From assembly GCA_905250125.1 (NCBI GenBank), contig CAJNOL010000025.1, positions 310,615 through 374,614 of the forward strand: DNA of 64,000 nucleotides. Direction: 5' to 3'. Position 1 is the stretch's first letter. Each line of letters begins with the position of its first letter. Under the pieces are notes generated by a model. The model made no database searches. It had not been told where the DNA came from and saw only the letters and a program-made list of their open reading frames with translations. This document shows positions 33,333-46,798 of the stretch, in pieces. The translations under genes were made by a program, and so were the position numbers. The stretch comes from Rotaria sordida. Lineage: Eukaryota > Rotifera > Eurotatoria > Philodinida > Philodinidae.

Positions 33333-36300
33333 GTTGTTGAGATGAGATATTTAATTAATGCTGTTTTTTTTTCAAACAAGTCGATATGCAAACAAATAGT
33401 GTATAATGCTGAAGCGAAAAATATGTGTTTACATTTATATTCACCTGTTCTATCTCACGGCTATGTATTTGTTTTCGTGTCAAAATCATACATACTTAAT
33501 AATGATCATTTATTTTATCGTGCTATGCTTGTTTTATATCTAAATTAGTTTCAATTTTTTTGATGTTACAAATCGACAAGCGAGCAATTAAATAGATAAA
33601 TTATTTATTAATTATGGTAGTGCATACCTTGACAACTCAGGTGAGGTCTTATATAACTATTTGGTATGTCATTCATCATGTCGTATGAAAGTAAAAACTA
33701 TTTTCTTGAAGAACATGTTGCAACAAGGTCACCTTTTTTGCTTAAAATTTGTTAAAATTTTTTTTCGATTGTAAGTTTATTGGAGAATCATTAAAAACAT
33801 ATTTTCATATTTAAATTTTGCGCAATATTGATACAAAGTCTTGATTGTTAGGAATTGTACAAACCTTCGAAAAATTGTCTCTCAAATTTTTGCCAAAATT
33901 ACATAGTACAGATGCCATTCTTTTTACTCTTATCACGAACATTTACTTTAAAATTGAGGAGAATAAAATTCTGACGGTGAACAGCGCGTATTACTGATAA
34001 ATTCGCTGTTACGCACTCGATTTCTGATCAGAAGAATTCGACTAATAACACTTCAGTTGAGAATGAAATCTTGCTAATAACAACATCAGATCTACTGGAT
34101 GGAGAATTATCTTTCGGATAGGGAATTTCCTTACGCTTTGACTACTTCAAATTAAAGAAAAAAAATTATACATCTCACACTTTCTGTCATTTCGTTCCTT
34201 GTTTTAATGCTAAACTCTTCTCGTACTTTTCTTTTCGGCTTCTTCTTACTTTGAGCTTTGTTTTTGTGTGAGAAATCGATCATGTATATAGCATGATTCA
34301 TATCCTTTTTCGATCACTCTTGCAGTATTCTTTACAGTTACACTTTCGTGTTATTCATCAATCATTGCTGCCAACTTAGTTCTTCTATCATTGACAATCC
34401 ATTTCCTTTACACCCATCTCTCTGTGCTTAGTAGTGACGAACTTTCTCTCTCATTGACGATTTGAAAGTAAGTTGGTAAATGAGATAGATGACGTAATTA
34501 TAGTGAATGAATCATGAAACATTTCTGTTGTATACCTATATCTATTTGTTCGAGCGAGATGTGACTGTGACTGCAGGGAACATACATATACGTAGCTACA
34601 GCTAGACAATAGAGATTCCTTGACAAAAGTGAAAATTAACAGATTCATAAGTAACATTGGAAAAGGATTTTTCTATCGGTGTAGTCAGCAGGAAAAACTT
34701 TTGTTGCTTCTTACTCGAGTAAATTTTTCATGTCATTTATTATTGTATTGATCGTCGAACGTCATGATTGTTCAATCTATTCATCGATAAGTCATAAAAA
34801 CAATTCATATTGTAAACAATTTTCATAGATATCATTTGTAGACTAGAAATTTCGAAAAGGAAATCATCTGGTTTAACCATAGTGTTATATATGCGAAATG
34901 ATGGGATCTAATGCATTCATTGTTTTCGATCAAATACATTTACTTTTGCATTGTTGAGGTTTAGGAAAAATCTTCATTTAGAAAGGTCAATTGTCTTTCA
35001 TATTTGACAATGAAGTGTTAGAGAATATATTTAAGATTAATGTTATGTTTATTACTTATGCTCAAAAGCTTATAGTGAGAAACGCTTGGTTATGAAAAGA
35101 GTTTTAATTGTATATCTTAAAGTATACGAGATTCTGAACACTAAAATTTGAATACAATCTTTTCGTTTTAAAAAAATTTGACCAGTTTTTTGACGATAAC
35201 CACGTATTTTATTACGGTGAAAGATTTAAGGAAGAGAGTATGCCATCTAATTACTTACGTCACTGGCACTGATGTCTTTAGAAATATATCAATAGTTTTC
35301 CACAAAACTATAACAGATTTGAGACTCAGAAAAACAATGACGAAAAACACAATATTTCGATATAGCAAACAATAACTATAATTTAATATTTTCTTCTGTG
35401 ATCACGAATGAAAAAAAACCAAGGCAAGAAACTATATTTTCATTATTTGATCATACTACGACAAATGAATTTGAGTTTGAAATTGAATACTTCCATTTCG
35501 AATTGTAGTTAATAAGTTTGATCAACATAACGAAGTATTCATTTGAAAACAGTTCGTTAAAATATTTTGTTTGATACTTTCTCCTTTCTTTAATAATAGA
35601 TAGCAATCTGTGTTATACACGAATGAAGATCGCTAGTGCGTGCAATCATTTATTCTAGTTTTCAATATATTATAAATAGTCGCTTCTAACAGCTGTTGTG
35701 CAAACATTGTTAAGAATTTTGCAAAGTAAAAATATGAAGTAAGTTTATAGCCTTTACTCATTTATGAAACTATTCTTTAATATCTTTCCTTACATGAATT
35801 CCAATAATATCGTACGTAACTTTTTTTTTTATTTCAATCAATATTTTAATTCGCTTGCTCTTGAATGTGCGGTAGGCAATTCAAGATTTTGAATATCACA
35901 TCAATTATTTGATTCATCGATTATTTGTCACACATTGAAAATACTATCGAAAAGATTATTTTTTATGTTAAAACTGTGCATCATATCTTTTTTTTTTCCT
36001 ATAATTACTCATACATAAACGTTTGTTCGATTATTAGCAACAATTAATTCAATTTTAGTATTAAGTTACGTATTGACTATTGCTTTAATTTGGCTGGTAT
36101 ATCTCGTATTTGAATTTACTTCAAAGAATTAGTTCACTATGAGATACTAATTATTTCTTATAACTCATTAATCTCATTTATTATATACCCCAATATTATA
36201 TTTCATACTTTATATAGAATTATTTAGTTAATTTAACATAAAAATATTCTCTATACGTTAACAGGTTGTGTTATTTCAGAAATACGATCCTAGTCTTCAA

Positions 36301-36977
36301 AGAATACTTTTCAATATTAAAACATTAAAATACAAAATTATAAAAAGAGAAATTTTAAATAACAACAAAAAGTTTTTCAGATCACGTCCTTTCAAATGAT
36401 ATTGTTATTTTGTTTTGTTTTTTTTGTTTTTCGCATTGAAATCATCGGTAGGCAACTTCGTGATAATGATGATCAAGTGCTTGTGTGTTTGTGTTTAATT
36501 TCTAATCAAGACACGCTAATGGATATTTCGTTTAAAAATAGTATCAAATTCATTTTAAAAAAAAGTTTAATATGAATAAAACATGCCGAAAAAGTAATGA
36601 AGTATAAATACTTCAGTCAAGAATCCTTACATTAGCACACATTTTGTCATACAAAACATTTCTTTTACTTCTTCCTTGCGTTCTGTTTCTCACTTCTATG
36701 CTTTCATTCAAGCGATCGTGATAAATTAACTCAACAAGAGTATCGCCTCGGTTGCTTCTACGCATAAAATTGCTGAGCAGACACAGACACGAAAAAAAGT
36801 CGTAGAACTGCATTGTTTGTAACAAAGAAAAAAACAATATTTCACTTTATTTTTTCTTTCCTTCTTGTTCATATTTGTTTCTTTACTTTCAAAACTGAAA
36901 ACGATAACATTTATTTTATTCACTTACCATCACGTCATGTAGAGTTTCTTTGTACATATAACGACAACAATAAAATC
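33333..36977. other. 3.6-kb gene-free interval
   Basis: AT-rich intergenic sequence. Only short, low-complexity open frames. An ATG followed at once by a good donor (ATGAA|GTAAGT near 35736) was seen, but no matching exon was found. The frame of the next gene is open upstream of its ATG from 36813, but with a composition unlike coding sequence. Confidence 0.5.
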
Positions 36978-37667
36978 ATGCGTGAACCGATGACATTATT
37001 TGAACAATCAAATGTTTTTCACAAAATAAATCGTCAACGTTTACCTTTTGATCAGACAGTACGACATCCTCCTGTTTATTCTTCTTTAAATAATGTTGAT
37101 GATCATGATCTAGAATTAAAAACTCTTTCATTCGATGTTTATACTAGTAAACATCTAGTAACAACTGGAAAATCGATCTTACCATACTCTGGACGTCATC
37201 ATTTAGACGAAATTCTTTTACCTGCTATTGAGAAAGATATTCATCGTGATGAAAATCAACGTCGAGGAAAGAAAAAACGTCCTTCCTATCGTAAATCACT
37301 CTATCATTCAACTTTATCTAGTTCGACTCAAGTTGATTTAACTCAATTGACTGCTCGTGGTACGAAACCAGAAATTCAAACAATAATACCAATAGCCAAT
37401 GACGATGATACAATTGGTAATTATCAACGTCATTATGCTCCACCACCAAGTCCATCCGATGATGAAATTGAACGATTATTATATAAACTAGAAGCAGTAA
37501 ATCAATCTCGTTCACCTTCACAACAATCAATTAAAGAGAAAGAAGGATATATACCATTTCGTTTGCCAACACTCTATCGACCAGCACAATCTCGTCGTAC
37601 ATGGATAAATTCATCACCCAAAGATGTTAGATCGACTCTATCGAATTATCTTGGAAAATATTACTAA
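36978..37667 (+). CDS. Hypothetical basic, disordered protein
   Basis: Open frame of 229 aa from the ATG at 36978 (MREPMTLFEQSNVFHKINRQ). The frame is open upstream to 36813, but there it is hydrophobic and UTR-like. The protein is polar and apparently unstructured: a Lys/Arg cluster (RRGKKKRPSYRK), a Pro-rich stretch (HYAPPPSPSDDE) followed by a short helix (IERLLYKLEAVN), and a C-terminus YRPAQSRRTWINSSPKDVRS ending LGKYY. Third-position choice matches neighbouring genes, which supports it being real. No family recognised; it could be the last exon of a longer gene. Confidence 0.55.
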   Translation: MREPMTLFEQSNVFHKINRQRLPFDQTVRHPPVYSSLNNVDDHDLELKTLSFDVYTSKHLVTTGKSILPYSGRHHLDEILLPAIEKDIHRDENQRRGKKKRPSYRKSLYHSTLSSSTQVDLTQLTARGTKPEIQTIIPIANDDDTIGNYQRHYAPPPSPSDDEIERLLYKLEAVNQSRSPSQQSIKEKEGYIPFRLPTLYRPAQSRRTWINSSPKDVRSTLSNYLGKYY

Positions 37668-40590
37668 AAATATCAGCTAGTTTGTTTTCTGTATACAAAA
37701 AAAATTATTGAGTTTTGTAAATGTTTGTTTTTTTGCTTGTATATCTGTCGATCTTGAAGTACTATAAACAATGTTTATTTATCAAAAGAGATATTTAATA
37801 GATATATTTCTCGAGCTTATTTCAATTTTTTTAATTTGCAATGTTTCAATTTTCAGGTTAGTGTGGATTAATTGGTCAAATACACATCTTTGTTTGGAAT
37901 AACTATAAAATTTGGTATCGAATTTATCTGTTGCTCTAGAAAGGTCATTGTTAAGTGATTATTTAAGTATGAATTATATTTTGTATTCATCATTATCTGA
38001 CTTGATGAGTATAATAGTGATAAATAAATAGAAAAAAGACCATTCTTTGCACTTTAGTTTTGGTTTGTTAAAAAAATGGATCATGATTATCTTAATTTAT
38101 TGAATCAATTATGAGTCTGACTTATGTACATCAAGCATCGTTTGATTGAAGTTCTATGGACTGCTTTTCACATACTTCTCTAATCGCACTATAACATATA
38201 GACGAACTCTTTTTTTTTTGATGCTATGAAGATTGCCGTTGATTATTACCAATTACTTCTATCTACGTCTTTTATCAAAGTCGAAAATTATGTATTCAAC
38301 TTTTGATCAGTGTAAGACTAGAGAAAATCTTACGTCGAAAAATTTCGTAAGTAGCTTGATCAGTCATGAGATATATAGGAGAGTTTTAATGAGATGTTCT
38401 CACAATATAAATAAAAGATAACAAGAGAACAAAATTACATAGGAAACTATACGAGACAACGCGAGAGAAAAGAAATCACCAAGGGATAATAGCCAAATCA
38501 GTTAACGGTACAATATGATCATCTGTGTTAACATTAATACTTCGACTCTTTGATTGAAATGGATCATGAAAGGTTTCTGCTCATACTGATGCGCAGAATA
38601 GAAGGAAGATATTTTGATCGTGGCTATAAGAAATCAAGAAAAACAAATATACATATGTATACTGTAAATATCGTAATAAGAAAATTAGAGAGAAAACAGA
38701 AACCAGATGTCTATGTATGACAAAAGAAAAGACGTAGCCATGATTATACTAATGAAATAAACACAGGTAAATATGAAACCAGTGTGTAAAATTTTCTTCA
38801 GAAAATGTATCTATTAGTAACGTACCATCAGTCTTTTTTGGTAACCATTATATTGTGAAGTTGGATATAAAAAATATTATATATTTCGATAGTGTATTAA
38901 CATTTTTGACATGTCTTCATTCAAGGAAATCCTTGATATATTTTATTATCCATTGAAAATCAATTGACTAATGAATAAAATTTGACCCTTTTTTTCTGTG
39001 TATTTGATAATTACGTTCTTTACATGTTTTACAACTCTGGTATATATTGATTCTTTTGAGAAAGATTGAAAAGAATGTAATTCTATTATATTACTTCAAC
39101 TCATAAAGGTATAATCAACAGTAAATATAAAATTACACAAAAATACGAGAGAACCTACATCAGAAAAGAAGGAAAATATCAATCATTAACCAAGGATCAG
39201 TGATCGAACTAATTAAAGGTAACACGATATCACGTGCTGATGCTAACAGGTTCGACGATAGATAATTAATTGTTTGTTATTACTGCTGCCATTTTTCTAA
39301 TAGGTGAACAATGTTTTTATGATCTATTGTCGTTTTGAAAACATGATTTAGATTGACTTGATGAGTTTAATGCACACATTAGTAAAATATGTTTAACACT
39401 AAATTGAATTATTCCTTCGATAAAGCTGTATTCATTTACTAACTCTTATAAGAAATTTTCAACTATTGACTTAATGAACTACACAAGTGCATAAGTGGAA
39501 GAAGGTGCTGTTTGTGCTTATGAGAAGATTCTTTAAGGCACTGCGAGCTCCCTAAAAAAACTTAAGTTTTCGTCAAAAAAATGAAAATTAAGATAAATGC
39601 ATGGAAAGATAATCTGAATTCTGTTCTTTCAGAAACAACATGATTTTAAGAATTATCACCCCGTTTTTAGCAAATATTTCTTTGATAATTTTTGTCTTTT
39701 TCCGCTTAAAAAAATGTGATTTTGTTTTAGAAAAAAAAAAAAGATTTTCAGTTGTCTATATTGAAAAATAAACATTTTGATTAACTTCACCATGGTTTAT
39801 AAAAAAAAATTATAGCTCATCCAACGATAATGAGAAATTAGTTGATCAATAGACAATAAGAAAAGTTTTGATGTAATTTCTCTCAAACGTCATGGTATAG
39901 AGATGAAAATTTTACCATAGACTGCCCCCTACATTCCCAACATATTCTGAAAATCTCATGCGATTTGAATGTACATGATGCGAAATTGGTTTTTGAGGGG
40001 GAGAAGGAGTTCCTAAATAGATGCGATATTTTGTAATTTATTAGCAAAAGGCATAAATATTGAATAGATACGTTTGTTCATACACACGTATATTAACAGC
40101 TATCGATCGAATGACGGCACACATAACTGTATATAACTATTGCATCTATATTCCAAAATGAAAAACAATATAATATAGTTCTTCAAAACATTCTAATTAG
40201 AAGGAATAAGTTAGTTGTGAGTATACGAAAGATGTGCACGAAATAACCGAATCTAATTTACACTGAACAAAAAAGCTTACAAAGGAAGGGAATAGTAATG
40301 GCATCCAAGGTAGTTCAAATTACCCTTAATAAGAATAGTATTAAGATAGATTGTTAGAAGCCGTGTGATTGTCTTATCCACTAAATTACGAATTGTAACT
40401 AGAAGACATATAATTCTTTCAATGCTTAAATCTCGTTAAGCTAAGCTCGTTTTGAGAACAATAATGTTTCAAATAAAAGAATACAAGTATTCGATATCAG
40501 AATAGCTTATTATCAATCGCATTCAAACTCAAACATGTATACTTCAGTCGAATTCATTGTTGCCGCAAAAAACCAATATCTAATGATATG
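37668..40590. other. Intergenic; possible remnants of a minus-strand exon
   Basis: No confident gene. Two segments, 38455-38560 and 39150-39260, look like diverged direct repeats (CGAGAGAA, ACCAAGG, GGTA/GGTAAC, GTGTTAAC/TGCTAAC, TTCGAC). On the minus strand the first reads HDPFQSKSRSINVNTDDHIV then PLTDLAIIPW and a stop (38477-38573) after a possible acceptor; the second ends similarly with PLISSITDPW. Confidence 0.4.
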
Positions 40591-40900
40591 AGACGTTTAT
40601 TCGTCTATTCGAGATTATCACACTGACGAGAAAACTTATTGGCATTGTGAAAATCTTAAAAAATTTAATTCTCATTATCACATACATACATGTAATTTTG
40701 CTACCATCGTCACACATGCGGTCATTGTTAACCCTCATGGTGTTTATATAACAAATTGTATTCATGATCCAATCGAAATATCACTAAGAAAATTCCATGG
40801 CAGTCTCATCGATCGTGCAAACAATACACAAGAGTCAACTCATACTGTTGCATCACAGTTATCCGATCAAGCATCTTTACATTTACCACCATCAGATTAA
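40591..40900 (+). CDS. Possible terminal exon, unknown protein
   Basis: An open stretch without ATG runs to TAA at 40898-40900 and reads like coding sequence in its second half: HGVYITNCIHDPIEISLRKF, then GSLIDRANNTQESTHTVA and a polar end LHLPPSD. A possible acceptor (ATGAG) lies near 40588, and AATAAA occurs at about 41025. No upstream exon was identified and no family is recognised, so it may be a gene remnant. Confidence 0.3.
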
Positions 40901-41471
40901 AATATCTTGATAAGACATATGAATACTTGTAACATTATATGTATCAATACGATAATCAAAATAAATTGTTCTTCTTGTGCTTTACTTACATATGTACATA
41001 TTTCAGTTTATGATTTTGAAAATAAAATAAAAATTATTATTTCTTTTATCTTTTTGTTTTTTTAATCGTTTATCGAAATTGAAAATTAGATTTGGTTATT
41101 TCGAGTACATCTTTTAACAATATGTTTTTTTTTTGGATCAATAAATTTATTTGAAAATACAAACATCAAGCACATTAATTTCATTAAAATGAGATAAAAA
41201 TATAATTAATTTACATTAACACAGAGTTCTTAGTGTCAACGTCTGTCTTTCAAGTATGTTTGACTTATAATATGATTGATCTATACTTTATTTTGTATGG
41301 ATCGATCTGTATATGTCGCACAACTTAAAATATTCTATTAAAATCACAAGTCATTTATCGCACAAAAAAAAACCATATTTGAACTTCAGAAAAAAAAAAT
41401 GCTAATTTTTTTGTCCTCTTCTGGATCAATGAAAGATTAATTAATAGGTTATCAATTCAAATAAGAGCACA
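40901..41471. other. Intergenic space before rhamnose-type fusion gene
   Basis: AT-rich, no gene. It holds the likely 3' UTR of the minus-strand fusion gene and several A-runs. Confidence 0.5.
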
Positions 41472-43636
41472 CTATTCTAAATTATAAGATCCATCGTTCT
41501 GCCAATGATCAGGATGTTCTTGATACCATTTAATAGTCATACGAATACCATCATCAAATTTAATTTCTTGTTTCCAACCTAAACTTTCAAGTGCATCTGT
41601 CATAACAGAATATCGGCAATCATTAAAATAACGATCTTTAACATAAACAATTGAATCTTCAAGTTTAACTTCTGGCTTCATTAACTTAAGAAGTATTGAA
41701 GCTATTTCCATAACTTTAATTTCATCTTTTGAACCAATATTATAAATCATTTTTATTTTACCTTTACGAAGAACAAGATCAATAGCGTGTACTGTATCTG
41801 TTACATGAATAAAATTTCGAACTTGTTTTCCATCACCTTGTATTGTCATTTTTTCATTATTCATTATTGATGTAATAAAACGAGGAATAACTTTTTCAGG
41901 AAATTGATATGGACCATAAACATTATTACCACGTGTTATAACATATGGTAATTTAAAACTTTCACCATAAGATTTAACAAGAAATTCAGCTGCTGCTTTT
42001 GTTGCTGCATAAGGATTTGTTGGATTAAGAACAGCTGTTTCATGACAACTACCTAAATAAATCAATTATTTCTTTTATATTTAGAAATTATTAATTTTAA
42101 CATTATGCTAGTACCTGCTGGCCACTCTCCATAAACTTCATCGGTACTAATATGTATAAATTTTCGAAGTTTATTATAAATTCGACTTGCTTCAAGTAAA
42201 CAATGTGTACCAAATATATTTGATTCAGTAAATAGAATACTATTACCAAATGATGTATCAACATGTGTTTGTGCTAAATAAATTAAAATAAAAAATAAAT
42301 AGAAATCGATTAAATCATGTAAAATTTTACCAGCAAAATGAACAACATGTGTAATATCATATTGTTTCATTAAATGTAACATTAAATCTTTATTATTAAT
42401 ACTTGCAACAACTAATTTATATTTCGATGAATCAGCTTGTTCAACATTTCGTATATTAGAACATGTATCAAGTTTATCAACATTAATAACTGTATCTTCA
42501 GGATATGTTTTAAGCCAATAATTAACAAAATTACTTCCTATAAATCCACAACCACCAGTAACAAGTAATCGTCGTGTTTCAGTTAAATCATGATTATTAG
42601 TTGCTTTCATATTTGCTCGATGTACACATATTGTTTCAATACTTTTTTTTAATTCTGGTAATATATGTGGTGTATAATAAAGTTTACGTGTATCCGGTGA
42701 TAACATTTTCATCCATTGTTCAAGTTTATCTGTAGATAAAATATTATTTGAACGACGTGCAGCTAATCGTGCACTTTGGTCTTCAAATGATTCTAATTCA
42801 TAATTTAAAACTTCGCCTGTTTTCTCTTGATAAGTTTTAAGAATCCAATCATGATCAGCCCTTTAAAAAAAATAATAATATAGAAATTTCATTTACATTA
42901 AACGTTAAAAACAGAAATACTAACCATCCTTTACTGCAGGCATTTATTCGACCACCAAATTTACCATCATGTGTAAGTGCCAAAAGTATTGGTAATACAT
43001 CTGACATAACTGTCATGCTATTCGGTAATGATGTAATTTTTTTATAAGCAACAATTTTAGTAATGAAATCTCTTGAATTTGGTTCATCCGATATTGGCAT
43101 TCGAATACGAGCACTAAAATAATCAAATAGAAAAATAGAACATTAAAAAAAAAATCTTTTTACTTTATCACATGTGGATAAGCATCAATTAATAAATCAG
43201 TTGTACCTTTGACAGTTGAATAAGATGAACCAAAAAAATTTGGTGGATCATTTTCTGTATATGCATAAGTCAAATCATTTGGATTTGCATATTCATAAAT
43301 ACAGCCAGTACCAATATAAAGAGTTGGAATAGGAGCAGCTAATTTAGAATATTGCATTGTTGCTTGCGCAATAAACATTGGTGCTAATAGATTATCACGC
43401 ATATTATCTTTAAGTTTACCTGGTTTTTCTAAATAATCAATATTTGAAATACCGTCACCATGTGTTCGACCAAGAGCACAAATAACACGATCGGGTTTAT
43501 GTGTAATAATATCTTCTTCAACATCTTTTAATGATGCTACACGTCGACCAGATACTACTTTTTGACCAGCAACATTGAGTAAATCACGACATTGTCCACC
43601 AATCCAACCCGCTGCGCCATATACTAACCAGAGCAT
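41472..43636 (-). CDS. Fused epimerase/reductase + nucleotide-sugar 4,6-dehydratase
   Basis: Five exons, about 647 aa, two extended SDR (Rossmann) domains. N-terminal half: VYGAAGWIGGQ (GxxGxxG at residues 7-13) and YSTVK (Y139, K143), matching RmlD/NRS-ER-type 4-keto-6-deoxyhexose epimerase/reductases, including RPDR-like KPDRVICALGRTHGDG. C-terminal half from about residue 318: LLVTGGCGFIGSNFVNYWL, THVVHFA, HISTDEVYGEW (Thr-Asp-Glu catalytic set near 441-443), PYAATKAAAEF (Y465, K469) and TRGNNVYGPYQFPEKVIP, matching RmlB/RHM dTDP/UDP-glucose 4,6-dehydratases. Together they would turn NDP-glucose into NDP-rhamnose in the cytosol. Plant RHM has the reverse domain order. Animals rarely have a fused form; bacterial, algal or fungal acquisition is possible. 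It is spliced with typical 55-75 bp introns, so it is a settled host gene. Confidence 0.85.
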
Positions 43637-46239
43637 ACTCTAAAATAGAATCAAACTTGTTAAATATTTTCATTTTGTTTTGTTTTTTGTATTCGATTTT
43701 GTTTCAATTTAGAAGAGTTTCTTTCAAGAAACAGTACATACTACGGACATAATTAGAAGCAAAGGAAGAATCATGGTCACACGGCAAAATAACATTCGAG
43801 AAAGATGAGAAGAACCTTCTGATATGATTTTTTTTCAATTTCTTGTTATGTTTAGTCATGTTGAAAAATAAAGACGTCTACATAATGTTTTGCCTAAAGC
43901 AATGCATGATATAGAAGATTTTACTTTATCACGCTTAACGAAGAAACCTGAGCGATACACGTATACTCATTTTGCCTTTACTCACTGAGAATAAATGTTA
44001 CATTGTGTGATTTTTTTTCTTCTGTTGACATCCGTCGTACTATGATTCGTCCTTCTCAGTTATTTGTTCCGTGATCGGTAGAAAGAGGAGCGAAAAAAAA
44101 GGAGCAAAAAACGAAAGAAAAATCGATTTACAGCCATATGATAAAATCATTAGAGCGTGGATCACTTTAGTCTTGATTTCTTTTTTAAGTTAATTTCATA
44201 ATAAATAAAATCAAGCTTTTTTTATATAATTCCAAGGACAAAAAGTAAATTGAAAGAACTATATTGCATTGATATAGACTCAAAAAGAATTAATTCTTTA
44301 CTAAAATAATAGCATTGTTATTATTCTTTAACAGAAACATATCCCGTCAGTTATGTACATACTCTTACCAGTTGGATCTAAATATATGTTTCGTTGCTAG
44401 TTCAAGACTGTTAATCAAGAATATATTATATATATATAAAGTTTATTTATAATAATTTCGTCTATGATGGCAGTAGTGCTTCCAATAATATTACTAGGCT
44501 ATTTTAAAATTGACGATATAAACTTGAACTAAAGTGCATTGTTGTAAAGAAAAAAAAGAATCCTGGCAATGGTAAATAATATTGACCTACACTGCACTCT
44601 TCACAGAATACAAGAAAAAACAAATATAAGCAGAGAAAAAAATCGGTGAAGGTAGAGTTAATTTTCTTTTTTTTTTCTTCTCTATTCTGTGCTACTTCGA
44701 ACATAAAAGTCCTCTATAATTACAATAAAGAATCAAAATTTTTCTTTTCTCATTCTTTTTTTCTGTTAAAGTTGTGGCAGAACAAAGAAGAAAAACGACA
44801 GCTCAGAATAGTAACCAACCATGTAATAGAGGATAGAAAGAAAAGAAACGACTAAATTATAGACATGACCTATGAAAGTGAATGAGCTGACAGCAGAATT
44901 TCTAGAAGTGTATTGCAATAAAACAGATTTTTTTCGACAAAATAATGATGTACGTCGTAATTCAAAAGCATTAGACATATCAGAGCCAAAATAAAACTTT
45001 CATCGTCAAACTAGTAAACTAAAAATATGCAGGGGTGTCCCCAAGACTAGATAGGAGGCATCGATGACTCACTAGACCGATCAGGTTTTTGCTGAAGTTG
45101 ATTGGATTTGAATGAGGAATGCACATTTTATTGGAAATTGGTGAGCAAAAAAAATCAATAAAACGCTGGACAAAAACGACAGTTTTTCAAGACTGGAGGA
45201 AGGCCATCCTTGTCCTTGCTCGAGGCATCTCGAAAAACGTGAACTGCTCATGATGTACACGGAGTGAGATGTTCAAGTTTTAAGATATTTGAAGTGTATG
45301 TAATGTGCCAACAATTCAAAATTTCACCAAGACTTTTTTCCCTTTTTTGTCATGGTTGGATAGAGCTTGTCGAATTACATAAGAATAAGTATCTATCAGA
45401 TATAGAAAACGAACTTTTATGACAGTAAGAATTTCCGGTCTATTTTTCTCTACTGTAAAAATAATAGTATCATGGATATTAGGTCAGTTATCCTATGATT
45501 TTTCAAAAAATTCATCCAAGATAGTGTGAATGGAAGCGATTATTAGATCTTTTTGTCTTTCCTGGTGATAGGATGACAACCGGTCTGATCCACTTTTAGC
45601 TATGCCATTAATCATGAATTTTTCTCTTAAAATATTCTTTCTCTATGTAAAAAATACTATATCTTTGGTAATTTGACAAGCTAAATTCTACTATGACAAA
45701 ATGTAAAAAAAAAAAATCATACTGATATTTTTAATTGTTAGCACGTTGCATACATTGTAAATAAATATGTCATGAAAATCGTGGCAATTTTCAACAAAAG
45801 TCAGCATGAGATAGAGTTTTTAAAGGATCGATGATAAATCGAATTTATTTCACTGATTCCAGTAACTAATTGAGAATTGTCAATTAATTAGAGAAATATT
45901 TCAAGTGCGCAAAATTGAAAGTCAAATATATTTTCTACACATTTTTTTAAAATATAATTATATGGATTGGAAATCAAAAGAAAAATTTAGTCTCACCATG
46001 GATACCACTATTATGATATTAAAAAGATTAGACAATTGTACTAGGTGGGTAAAAATATTATTCCAGGGAGGTTATGCTATGATTGCAAATGGAAGACATA
46101 ATGAATTTTATATGAAATGAAAGCTTGTCAAAAATGGTGTTTATTGATACTAAATAGTGAGGGTTATAAAAACTTTTTCATATCAAATTTAAGAAACTTT
46201 CAGAAATTTTATACTTTTTTTATGCTGGGAAAGTCAGAT
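43637..46239. other. 2.6-kb intergenic region
   Basis: No gene supported. Poly-A/poly-T rich. A moderately GC-rich patch at 45030-45260 (GGGGTGTCCCCAAGACTAG at its left side) could be transposon-derived, but no ends were matched. Confidence 0.45.
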
Positions 46240-46798
46240 GACAGTAATTTTAAAACCGAGTAAAATGTTTTTCTTGAATATTTTTACATGGTTCGATAGA
46301 GTTCATCGAGCTCTACAAAACTGTATATATTAAAAAATTTTTAAACAGAGTTCTTGGGTTAAAATACACTGAGAACTGTCTAAAGAATGTATCAAAAAAC
46401 TCGCATTTTTTACATTTTATAGGAAACAAAATGGTCTTTTTTACTTTAAATTCAGCTATTTTTCATTAATATCCTTATGTAAAGTGTTTGAAAATGTACT
46501 CATTCGATACAGTGTGAAAAACTGCATCGAATGAGTACATTTCGAAATGCCTGAGGGAGTAAAAGTAATTAAAAAAAAAGCTAATTTTATTGAAACATAC
46601 AGTGCGTTTCTTCCACATCAAAAATATGAGGTTTTAACGTTTTTTAAGACTTTTTACATAGTTTTTTGAATTTTTTATCACAAAAAACTGCCTCAAAAAT
46701 TTTTTTAATATATACAATTTTATAGAGTTCGAGGAGCTCTATCGAACCATGTAACAATATTCAAGAAAAACATTTTGCTCGATTTTTGAATTACTACC
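46240..46798. mobile_element. Foldback element, intergenic
   Basis: The left arm from 46241 (AGTAATTTTAAAACCGAG then TAAAATGTTTTTCTTGAATA then TTTTTACATGGTTCGATAGAG) matches the right arm read inward from 46797 (AGTAATTCAAAAATCGAGCA, AAATGTTTTTCTTGAATATT, GTTACATGGTTCGATAGAG). The centre is a sharp hairpin, ATGTACTCATTCGAT at about 46494 with ATCGAATGAGTACAT at about 46526. Arms are about 110 bp at each end plus the central hairpin; no coding content. Confidence 0.8.
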
